Assembly: GCA_002104905.1 (NCBI GenBank)
Contig: MCFE01000675.1
Coordinates: 1-47,168 of the forward strand
Origin: Basidiobolus meristosporus CBS 931.73
Taxonomy: Eukaryota; Basidiobolomycota; Basidiobolomycetes; Basidiobolales; Basidiobolaceae
Reading direction: 5' to 3'
Length of the DNA: 47,168 nt
Part shown: positions 33,713 to 42,510 of the stretch, in pieces
Layout of the letters: each line of letters opens with the position of its first letter
Numbering within the stretch: position 1 is the stretch's first letter
Notes under the pieces: model-generated
Told to the model about the DNA's origin: nothing
Seen by the model: only the letters and a program-made list of their open reading frames with translations
The model's database searches: none
Program-made: the position numbers and the translations under genes

Positions 33713-33879
33713 TGACGTTACTTTTCACTGATGCAGCCGAAATCCACTCATAGTGATAATATAAAAGTTGCCATATGGGTTCACCAAATAGTGGTTAGGG
33801 ATCGTGGTGGCTAAATCTGGCCGAATAAGTAGTAAATCCTTGGCCACAACCTAGTTTTGTGACGTTGACATTTACGTCA
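33713..33879. promoter_or_regulatory. Cluster of three CRE/ATF-type TGACGT motifs upstream of TPS2
   Basis: TGACGT at 33713-33718 (extended to TGACGTTAC) and 33860-33865, and the reverse ACGTCA at 33874-33879 (reading TTACGTCA). The last two form an inverted pair with an 8-nt spacer. Such sites bind ATF/CREB-type bZIP factors, which control stress and trehalose genes in fission yeast and other fungi. Function here is inferred. Confidence 0.45.
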
Positions 33880-33983
33880 TGTGTACAACGAAATGCTTCG
33901 AAAATTAAAGAATCGAAATTGGCAGAAGGTTGGGCAGTGGTTTTCTAGATCGTTCATTAGTCAAATTGTTTAATTAAATCCAG

Positions 33984-33992
33984 TATATATAT
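33984..33992 (+). promoter_or_regulatory. TATA-like element of TPS2
   Basis: TATATATAT, 157-165 bp upstream of the chosen ATG at 34149, downstream of the TGACGT cluster. Confidence 0.4.
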
Positions 33993-34148
33993 CGACCAGA
34001 CATCCATTTACTTTCGATCATCACCGGCTTTGTTTTTTGGGGATTTGAAGCCTCTATCTGCATTACTATTTCGTTCAGCGCGGGTATTTATCGACATTTG
34101 TTCAATTGCTACTCAATACATTCTAACACTTCTTCCCACAGTCGACCA

Positions 34149-37100
34149 ATGTCTTTTGAGGAAGCTGGAAAAAACGTGATTATAGCCTCGCTCTTCCTTC
34201 CGCAAACAGTCGCGTTCACTTGGGAAGATAAAATCATTGCGACAACGGAGAATACAGTAAAAGCGCAACATAACCATTCCAAGATACCCATAGATAGTTT
34301 TCGAAATGAACCCCAATCAAGTTTAATCGAGAGAATGATGCAGAAGAAAAAGGAGCTCACTGATCCCGCTCCTGAGAGAGATTTTCGTATACCTCGTAGT
34401 AGGAATACCTCTCCTACTCGCTCTCCTACTCCCACTCCTCCAGCTTCGGCCAAAGAAATCAAATCACCCAAAAAACACCAAAGAAGAAAGTCTGTGTCAG
34501 CCAACTCACCTGATTCCCCTTGGTCTGTAGTACCCTGTTCCGTTGGAAACATAGGCCTGCACAATGCCGTAAATTCCATCGCCGACAAATTGGGTTCTAG
34601 AACATGGGTTGGAACGCTGTCTGTTTCCACTGAAGATCTGAGTGAAAAAAACCTTCACAGCATCAAAGAAGAGTTGACGGACAAATATAATTGCCACCCA
34701 GTGTTCCTTTCTGACGCGGAGATGGACGGCCATTACAACAAATTCTGTAAACAGGTATGAACGACACGCCCAACGTGGTAACTCTGGTCCATAACACGTC
34801 ATTTACGATAATAGGTGCTCTGGCCTATGTTTCATTACATTCTGCCTGAATACCCGCAATCTCTTGGATATGAGGACGAGGCCTGGCAGCACTGTCTCTC
34901 GGTTACTAGAAAATTTGCTGATGCTGTGGTTGAAGTATATACACCTGGTGATATAAGTACGTGGCATTACATGACAACCCCGCCTGCTAGTGTGTGCTTA
35001 AACTTCCTAAAATCTAGTTTGGGTCAACGATTACCATCTGATGCTCTTACCGGCCATGTTACGTGAGAGAATTCCTGAGGCTAAAATTGGATTTTTCCTT
35101 CATATTCCATTTCCTAGTTCTGAGATATTTCGGTGTCTTCATGGTAAGTGTGCGATTCGCCAAAAAATCCCATTAAAAATGGCTAATGCTGGCGCACAAA
35201 TAGTCCGCCGTCAAATTCTGGAAGGCGTCCTGGGTGCAGACTTGGTCGGATTTCAGGTAGCAGCATGGTTGAAGCCCTTAATGCGAGATATGAATTTAAC
35301 CAAAGCGTCGACTTAGACTTACTCGTTCGCACGCCATTTTCTTGAAAACTGTAGCAGAATCCTGTCGTATGAATCTTCTCCGAAGGGAATCCAAGTGGAT
35401 GATAGATTTATTTCGGTCGGGATCTTCCCCATTGGTATTGCCAGTTCGCCAATATCTTACCGAGAGCTCTCACCTGAAGTTTTGTGCCATTATAGGGATC
35501 GATGCCAAAGCTCTCAACGAGAAGAGGTGAGCCGTGGTTCTGTATCTCGTTTCTATTCTAATGCTAACTGGTTTGAAAGAAACAACCCCGATGTCACGGA
35601 TATCGCAATCTCGTTACGAGAGAAATATGGCGATAAGAAGCTGGTGATTGGCAGAGACAAGCTTGACTATGTGAAGGGCGTACGGCAGAAAATGCTAGCA
35701 TTCGAAAAGTTTCTGAACATTTACCCTGATTGGAGAGGAAAGGTGCGTACACACGAAATTCCTTGCGATTTATCCAGTGTCTAACCACCGGGGTTTCATG
35801 CACACATGTTTGAATAGGTCAGCCTTCTGCAAGTTTCCCTACCCACTGCTGAGCACAACGAACTCCAAGGCCAAGTCTCCGATATCGCTTCTCGCATCAA
35901 TTCCAAATACGGAAGCTTGTCGTATCAGCCTGTTATATATTTGTACCAAGATATTGATTTCAGTCAATACCTCGCGCTCTTGACTGTCGCCGACGCATTC
36001 ATGATTACTTCTCTTAGAGATGGAATGAACCTTACCTCGCACGAATATGTAGTGTGCCAAGAAAAGAAGTGTAGCCCTTTAATTATTAGTGAGTTTGCTG
36101 GTACATATGGCAGCTTTGGAGCTGCTGCCATTCGCGTCAACCCATGGGACACTCGCCAGCTGGCTAGGGCTATCAACGAGTCGTTGTCTATGTCTGACGA
36201 GGAGAGAGCTTATAGATGGAAAGAATTACACGACCACGTCATAACCAATTCGGCACAGTTCTGGGCCGAAAGTTTCCTCGACGAACTTGATAAGGCTCAT
36301 GGTGAACGCCGTAGCTCGGTTCAAATCCCACACATCACACCTTTTGTCGTCAAGCCAGCTTATCAGAGTAGTCAGAAAAGAGCGTTTTTCCTCGACTACG
36401 ACGGTACGCTAGCTCCCTATGTGCGAGCTCACTCCAATCCCGCCACACTGGATAAGATCAAGAGCCTCCTTAAGATTTTAACCAGCGATCCAAGGAATAT
36501 CGTTTACATTATGAGTGGTAGAACAACCGCATCTCTTGATCAAATTTTGGGGAGCATTCCAAACTTGGGTTTCAGGTAATGTTTCCTCTCACGACCGCTG
36601 CCATCGGGTTTACTCACAATGGGGGATGTTTAGTGCCGAGAATGGTTGCTTCATTAAGCATCCACAATCCACGAAATGGGAGAGACTACTTTCAGATAAT
36701 GATTTCAGCTGGCAAGGCAAGGTTAAGGAAGTAAGGGCTTTCATTTTCAATTCGTAGGGAGATTCTCTAACCAGCTGCCCTATCTATATCAGATATTCGA
36801 ATATTATACCGAGCGTACTCCAGGTTAAAATTGGCTCAGTGATAGTCTGCGGGGGGTAATGGCTAATATTTGTGTATATCTTTTAGGTTCTTACATCGAG
36901 TCCAAAGAGATAGCTCTTGTGTGGGACTTCCGCTTAGCAGATAATCCGTCTTATGGGTATGTGCTACTTGTTCAGCATCAACGACTCGACCACAAGTTTA
37001 ATCTCTGTTAGTGCCTGGCAAGCTGCGGAATGCCAGAACCATATTCAGGATTCTCTGGGAACCGTATATCCAATCCACGTGGTGTCCATAAGCAAGAACC

Positions 37101-37425
37101 TTGAGGTGCTTTCGACTACTACACCTGACAACCCGTGTATATCTGTATATTGACTCGCTATATGCTTTAGGTGCTTCCACGATCTGTATCCAAAAAGAAC
37201 GCAGTTCAACGTGCACTGGAGGCTAACCCTGACGCAGATTTCATATTGGCAATTGGAGATGATCGTACGGATGAAGATATGTTTGAGACACTTGAGAACC
37301 TGCAAGAAGCCCAGCCAGACAAGACCATATTTACCTGCACTGTTGGTCTGAAAGCTACACAGGCTAGCTACTTTGCCAACAGTGTAGGTGCGGTCTTTTC
37401 ATTCCTATCCGGGTTGCCAGAGTAG
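34149..37425 (+). CDS. TPS2: Trehalose-6-phosphate phosphatase, TPS2-type (TPS + TPP domains)
   Basis: Thirteen exons (34149-34754, 34815-34956, 35018-35143, 35204-35256, 35317-35434, 35496-35526, 35580-35742, 35818-36575, 36634-36730, 36793-36823, 36887-36956, 37012-37105, 37171-37425) close in frame to 847 aa. Two exons are only 31 nt. After a hydrophilic N-terminus with a Ser/Pro/Thr stretch (about 70-115), a GT20 synthase-like domain carries WVNDYHLMLLPAM, FFLHIPFPSSEIF and GRDKLDYVKG (383-392). A HAD phosphatase domain follows, with DYDGTL (nucleophile D606, acid D608), IMSGRT and GDDRTDEDMF (792-801), so the phosphatase looks active. In the GT20 domain, the Arg that binds phosphate in OtsA (R262) is K386, fitting a mainly structural role. 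The enzyme converts trehalose-6-phosphate to trehalose. The frame extends upstream only through a TTG at 34098. Confidence 0.95.
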
Positions 37426-38072
37426 CCTTGAGCATTATAGAAATATAACTTGCATCATCACCAGTCATCAATCACTACCAATCATCGTAGCTAGTAAACA
37501 TATCAAACATCAAATAAAGTCATCATTTTGCGTACTTGTGGTAGAGAGGTGTGCTCCCTAAACGAGGCCATGACGCAACCACTACAGCTCGGCGAATGTT
37601 GCACACACATCGTTATCCTGGTAAGCAATCTGCTAATGATTGCGTTCAATGGAATTGTCCGGAATACACTATTTTACCAAGATACTAACCCAAGGATCTG
37701 AAACAAAACCAAGATGCCGTGACGCCAAATTACCACATCGTCATATCTTAGTAGATATGCGATCTCCAGCGAGAACTCTAATTTAACCAGGCCTGGTTAA
37801 TATTCCAGTCTGTTAGGTCATGAACAGTAGTAGCGCGTATTGATGAGCTGGCTTCCAGGCACAAATGAGGCCAATCAGCAGTATAGGATCCAGGATGCTG
37901 GAACTGCGCTTGGCCCGAAATGGTTATTTTCGATCAACACTTATCATTGCTAGATGTTCCCGGATGATCAATATCGGGTTAGTAATCAGCAATCCAGCCA
38001 ATTACTAATGGCAACCAGTCTTACAAATTGAGAACGAAGTAGGTCCTTTTAGAAATTGCTCGAAATCGCTGG
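37426..38072. other. Intergenic, TPS2 to IQ/BAG gene
   Basis: TPS2 3' flank and IQ/BAG promoter. No gene, no clear TATA box. Confidence 0.6.
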
Positions 38073-39263
38073 ATGGTGCCAAGTGCTAATTCCCTGGTAA
38101 ATCGATTTTCGTTAAATACACCACCGACGGTAGGAACAACTCAGTTTCATTTGCTTTTAATACAAAACAACCTAAGTTCCTTACTCGAAAAGACAAGCCA
38201 TTCCATGTATTCTCCACTTTTCGGCCTTAACCCAATGGATGCGTTCCGCCACTATCCTGTTCAGCGGCGTATCCGCCAGCAGCCAGTTTGGTACTATCAG
38301 CAGCGACAGCCAGAGGAGTACTATGCTCCTCAATACAGAGTAATCCACCCCTGCGCATATGAGTACCATTTGCCACACCCGCAATATTACCGCCCTAAAA
38401 GAACTGAGCAATATTATGTGCTACCATCTAGACGCTTTGGTGAGCCTGATCCGGAGTTTTCTGGGCCTTATTCACATCCAGTTTTCATTGAAAGCCAGGG
38501 AATGCACCAGCCCTACGATTTCGGAGTAAGCAGGAGTGATGATGAGCTATCGTCGGAATCAGAACAGGAGGACCTGGATTTCATGGACTCAGCCTTCCCA
38601 AGCGCTGTACACACTCCTCGTCGCACTCTGCAGGCTAGACAACAGCCTAGAATCGACCAAAGATCGAACGATTATATTTTATCGCAACCAAGCCATAGAA
38701 CTCCATCTAGAACTGTGGCCAGGCACATGCATCAAACGCAAGACAACAGTCAATTGATTGCCATTTTGAAGCAAAGAGTAACCATCACGGAGTTTCAACG
38801 TAAGAGGGCGGCAAGACTTATCCAACGTCAATGGCGCCTTCATCGGCAAAAGCGTAGAGAGGAGGCAGCAAGAACAATCGTGCAATTTATCCGATCGCAG
38901 TTGAATATTCGCAAGGCACAGCTGATTTTACAACGTCTCCGCCAACTGCGCAATTACGAAAATGAAGTCAATCTCACTTACACCTATCATGCCTTCAATG
39001 TTTTCAACAACCCACTCAAGTTTGATGCCGAGTCGACTCCAGAGTCCATGAAACTCTTGCCAGTAAAAGAAAATCGGAGTTATCTTGGGTACGAGGATGC
39101 TTTACTCAAACTGCTTATCCGCATTGATGAGATTGATAGTATGGATTCGGAGATTGTCAGATGTACTAGAAAATCTCTGGTAAACAAGGCGCAGTCTCTG
39201 CTAGATCAACTGGATGAATTCAAGAAAACTCAGTATGACCAGCTGATGACGAATCAATGCTAA
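38073..39263 (+). CDS. IQ-motif plus BAG-domain protein
   Basis: Intronless, 396 aa from ATG 38073, or 352 aa from ATG 38205, which begins MYSPLFGLNP and may be the real start. The N-terminal half is rich in Tyr, Gln, Pro and Arg (many YY and QQ pairs). An acidic patch lies at about 155-170. Residues 240-265 form an IQ-like calmodulin/light-chain site (FQRKRAARLIQRQWRLHRQK). Residues about 318-385 form a BAG domain, whose last helix KSLVNKAQSLLDQLDEF carries the acidic and basic residues that contact the Hsp70 nucleotide-binding domain. BAG proteins are Hsp70 nucleotide-exchange factors; the IQ-BAG pairing recalls plant BAG5-7. It may link Ca2+/calmodulin to Hsp70 activity; this is inferred. 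Confidence 0.85.
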   Translation: MVPSANSLVNRFSLNTPPTVGTTQFHLLLIQNNLSSLLEKTSHSMYSPLFGLNPMDAFRHYPVQRRIRQQPVWYYQQRQPEEYYAPQYRVIHPCAYEYHLPHPQYYRPKRTEQYYVLPSRRFGEPDPEFSGPYSHPVFIESQGMHQPYDFGVSRSDDELSSESEQEDLDFMDSAFPSAVHTPRRTLQARQQPRIDQRSNDYILSQPSHRTPSRTVARHMHQTQDNSQLIAILKQRVTITEFQRKRAARLIQRQWRLHRQKRREEAARTIVQFIRSQLNIRKAQLILQRLRQLRNYENEVNLTYTYHAFNVFNNPLKFDAESTPESMKLLPVKENRSYLGYEDALLKLLIRIDEIDSMDSEIVRCTRKSLVNKAQSLLDQLDEFKKTQYDQLMTNQC

Positions 39264-40309
39264 TGTATGAGAAGTAATCTTTGTATATCTAATGCAATCA
39301 CCAATCATCACTATCACTGCATATACTCTTAGATAATATATCTCTCTAGCTGACATCAATAAACTCATTTGTATATACATCTTGTGTAATGCATAACGCG
39401 GAACCTTGCAAATTCTCGACCAGTTATGATCAGGTAAACTACGAACTCCGGGCTGGCTGGCCGGAAGATTTAAAGGATTAGTACCATTCAGGCTTAGCAG
39501 AAATCGGCAGTACCTTATTAGATCCACAATTTAGACTGCGCTTGGTAGAAAATTTAAACTCTCCTTTGCTGCCATCCACCTACGTGCGCTCCTTATAATC
39601 TTCACCAGTTTCTCGCTAAGAGGCCACTCGGAATATGATATGCTCCACTCTTTTATATATGATGGATCTGCCATATGCCTCTTGAGACCCTGCGAAGATA
39701 TGGGTCATACTGCGAATAGTACATGGAAGTAGCCCATATCTTTGTAGTTGGTGTAAGCCTGGATTACTCCAGAGGACACGTTGTTCACTTATTGATAGTT
39801 TACAAGTCTTGAAAACCAAAGCCAATACTTGGAATAAAGCTTAATTAAAACTAAAGGATCAAGCAGCAAAGTTAGTAACTTTACTGAAGTAGGATCATTG
39901 GACAAGCACACTGGAATTTTTAGTATGGTTCTTTTCTGATGGTAGGTACACCAGAAATAGGGTACTGAATTCCGCCATTGAAATGTAAGCACAAAGTGGA
40001 ATATGCACCTTGGTTTAGTATACCTAAGCAATAGTTATTTCTCCTACAGATTCTGTGCTCTTAATAAGAAATACAGACATACATCAACAGATTTAAATGT
40101 GGGCAATATTCATGCTTAAAATAAGAATAAATATGCAGCTCTCAAACATTATACATGTTGAAATATTATTATTCCCATTGTACACCAAAATTTAATCATT
40201 TGACTCAGGAACCAGATGATACAACTTTTGCAGCTTTTTAAACTATCAAATTCCAGGCATGATAAACACTATCAGGGAATCAGTATTCTAGTAGACACAG
40301 AGTACAGCT
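39264..40309. other. No supported gene, AT-rich (1.0 kb)
   Basis: Short frames only, on both strands. Increasingly AT-rich towards the repeat block. Nothing recognisable. Confidence 0.5.
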
Positions 40310-40659
40310 TGTTGCAAGAGTGTTGGAGATATTGGAAGTGATTGGGAGAACAAGTAGATAATGTGGTCTTCAGTCAGGGATTTATTGGATGAAAAAGTAT
40401 TACTTACACTTTTACATGATCTTTACAGAGCAAACACGTAAAATAGGCTTAAAAAGGTCTCAAGAACAAGTGGGCAAGGTTTGAGGCTGTTTGGACACCT
40501 TTGAGAATTTTCATGTTCTGGGTACCTGATGCTTTTGCTTACAACATTCTAAATAAGTCCCAACAAGGAGTTTGGTCAGTATTCACTAAGATTTGTAGGT
40601 AATAATCTAAGTAACTAAGCTAGGTGAATATATAGGTGGAATTACAAATTTTGACAACA
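40310..40659 (-). repeat. Diverged inverted solo copia LTR
   Basis: About 350 bp matching the reverse complement of the copia LTR, with many more substitutions than the other copies (termini TGTTGCAA and TGACAACA). No target duplication is left: CAGCT precedes and TGTTT follows. It is the oldest LTR copy in the window by eye. Confidence 0.85.
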
Positions 40660-40667
40660 TGTTTGTT

Positions 40668-41401
40668 AGGGGGGAGACAGTCACCATCAGGTGAAATCTT
40701 TATTTCAGTTGAAACAAAGAAGCCAGCTCTACTTTTGTAGTTTTGATACAAGAGTGTGTAGCTGAGGGGAATTTGTAGGTAAGTTAATAAGAAGTGATGA
40801 TAGTTCTTCAGTGCTCAAGACACTGTTCAGTGGCAAGGGGGGTAGCAAGAGAGGTAAGAATGATTTGTGAACAACATTAATGAGGGGAATGTGATAAGGA
40901 TTGATATTCATCACAAAGGGGGAGTGCTGCTTCAGATATTGCTGCCAAAGGTCTGTCAAGTACTTCAGGTATGCCAGCTTGGGTTTTTCTGACTGCAGAA
41001 TATAGTGAGCAAACTTCTTGACTTCAGGATCTCTGAGTATAGTTCTCCAGCAGGAGACAGGTGTAGTGTGGTGTGTTCTCTTCCAGGTCTTGGTCAGTGG
41101 GTTGTTGCAGTGGTGAAGTCTGAGATATAATCTGGTTCTAAGGTAGAGTAGTCTGATCTTGTAGTGCATAAACCCAAAAGCACCAATAATAGCATGTCTG
41201 TAGGGACATTCAGGCAGATGAGGCCCCAGGGATGTAATGCACCAGACTGCAAACTTTCAAACTTAGTACAGTCTCTAGAAGTAAGAGAGAGAAGTGGTTA
41301 GCCAAATTCTAGGACAGGGAAGACAAACTGCTTGAGTAGAAGGAGGCAGCTGGGAGCTGAAGTTGTAGGAGGAGTTATAGCCAGTAGCTTGTGGAGTGCT
41401 T
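40668..41401 (-). mobile_element. Unclassified minus-strand element, copy A (possible non-LTR retrotransposon 3' part)
   Basis: Shares about 590 bp with copy C (46575-47168) at high identity by eye. On the minus strand it encodes an open frame (41169-40729, extending a little upstream) with phrases such as TILRDPEVKKFAHYILQSEK, INPYHIPLINVVHKSFLPLL and LSTEELSSLLINLP. After the stop, the minus strand has AATAAA (complement of 40699-40704), the hairpin TCACC-TGAT-GGTGA, and a C-rich terminus. A coding frame followed by a poly(A) signal and defined 3' end, with variable 5' truncation between copies, resembles a LINE. I recognise no domain. The copia element at 41402 is inserted in it; its remainder continues at 46087. 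Confidence 0.55.
41397..41401. repeat. Left target-site duplication of the copia element (TGCTT)
   Basis: TGCTT directly before the 5' LTR, identical to 46087-46091 after the 3' LTR. Confidence 0.95.
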
Positions 41402-41750
41402 TGTTGTAAAAATTTGTATTTCCACCTAAATATTCACCTAACTTAGTCACTTAGATCTTCACCTTCAAATCCTAGAGAATACTGACCAAATTCCTTGTCG
41501 GGATTTACTTAGAATATTTTCACCAAAATACCAGGTACCCAGAACATGAAAATTCTCAAAGTTGTCCAAACAGCCCCAAACTTTGCACACATGCTCTTGG
41601 GACCTTCCTAAGCCTATTCTATGTGTTTGTAATGCCAAGACTGGGTAAAAGTATAAATACCACTTTTACATTCAATAAATCATTAAGTGAAAACCACATA
41701 ATCTACTTGTTCTCCCAATCACTTCCAATATCTCCAAGACTCTTACAACA
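41402..41750 (+). repeat. 5' LTR of the young copia element
   Basis: 349 bp, TGTTGTAA to TTACAACA. Contains TATAAATA (41652-41659) and AATAAA (41674-41679), only 14 bp apart, which marks a short R region. Confidence 0.95.
41645..41669. promoter_or_regulatory. LTR core promoter: TATA box within an inverted repeat
   Basis: GTAAAAGT (41645-41652) and its exact complement ACTTTTAC (41662-41669) flank a 9-nt loop holding most of the TATAAATA box. The same arms are present in the other LTR copies of the window. Confidence 0.6.
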
Positions 41751-41762
41751 GGTTATGAGCCC
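41751..41762 (+). promoter_or_regulatory. Primer-binding site, half-tRNA initiator-Met type
   Basis: GGTTATGAGCCC starts directly at the LTR end. It is the complement of the anticodon arm of eukaryotic initiator tRNA-Met (GGGCTCATAACC), as used by Drosophila copia, which is primed by a tRNA half. The gag start codon (41755) lies inside this site. Confidence 0.65.
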
Positions 41763-42510
41763 TGAGCTGTCACTCTCTGCAATGTCTACTACTGCTATTA
41801 CTGGAATTTTTCCCTCTGCTGAAAAGTTGGATGGCTCTAACTACCAAGTGTGGAAGGTGAAGATGAAGATGCTGCTACAAGAAAGAGGCCTTTGGGATAT
41901 TGTCATGGGAGAAGAATGCCCTCCTAAAAACATGGGAGAGGAAGCTTTGAAGTACCAGAAGAAAGAACAAAGTGCCTTTAACTGCATTTGCCTTAATGTC
42001 AAGGACAAATTGCTAATTCAATGCTCAAGAGCAAAAACGGCAAAGAATGCCTGGAAAGTATTGGAAGACACCTACCGGTCATGTTCAGCTGCCAAGAAAA
42101 TGTATCTGAGACGAAAATTCTTTACTACAAAGATGCTGCCAGGAGAAGAAATGAAAAATCTAATTAACAGAATTACCATGCTGGTAGATGAGATGGAATC
42201 TGTGGGCGTACCAACTACTGATGAGGATGTGATAGTTACCATCCTGAATAGCCTGACAGACGAGTTTCAGGGCCTTGTATCAGCCCTAGAGTCCAGAACT
42301 GAAGATTTGACCTTAAATTACGTATATGGAAGGCTCCTGGATGAAGAATTAAGAAAAACAAGCGCCAATAAGAAGGAAGAAGAAAATGCTTTAATAAGCA
42401 ATGATAACCTACAAAGGAGGTACCCAAGACCCTACAAAGGCAACAGCAACCTATTTTGCAACTACTGCAAAAGGAAAGGACACACATCAGACCGGTGTTT
42501 CAAAAAGTGA
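41755..42510 (+). CDS. Copia gag polyprotein part (UBN2-type) with zinc knuckle
   Basis: 251 aa from ATG 41755, the first ATG after the LTR; an upstream in-frame ATG at 41623 lies inside the LTR. The start of gag has the copia-type signature LDGSNYQVWKVKMKMLL, and the UBN2-type helical domain follows (about 30-190). A CCHC zinc knuckle, CX2CX4HX4C (CNYCKRKGHTSDRC), sits at the C-terminus. The frame ends at TGA 42508-42510 and the same reading frame continues into protease without shift, so the stop alone separates gag from pol. Gag packages the element RNA in virus-like particles. Confidence 0.93.
   Translation: MSPELSLSAMSTTAITGIFPSAEKLDGSNYQVWKVKMKMLLQERGLWDIVMGEECPPKNMGEEALKYQKKEQSAFNCICLNVKDKLLIQCSRAKTAKNAWKVLEDTYRSCSAAKKMYLRRKFFTTKMLPGEEMKNLINRITMLVDEMESVGVPTTDEDVIVTILNSLTDEFQGLVSALESRTEDLTLNYVYGRLLDEELRKTSANKKEEENALISNDNLQRRYPRPYKGNSNLFCNYCKRKGHTSDRCFKK

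Larger units (their letters stand above)
32843..34148. other. Divergent intergenic region, BORCS8-like / TPS2 (1.3 kb)
   Basis: Long upstream region of the trehalose gene. It carries three TGACGT cores, one CACGTG, two AGGGG stress-type pentamers (32943 and 33400) and a TATATATAT at 33984. No gene is supported. Confidence 0.55.

Noticed and set aside
40668-40680. TTAGGGG-like run suggesting telomeric repeat
   Set aside because: Only a single G-run at the end of a repeat element, present in variable form in the other copies; no tandem telomere array.
42508-42510. Programmed stop-codon readthrough between gag and pol as the preferred explanation
   Set aside because: The relict copy has a sense codon at the same place and the context after the TGA is not a known strong readthrough context; mutation is the simpler reading, pending comparison of more copies.
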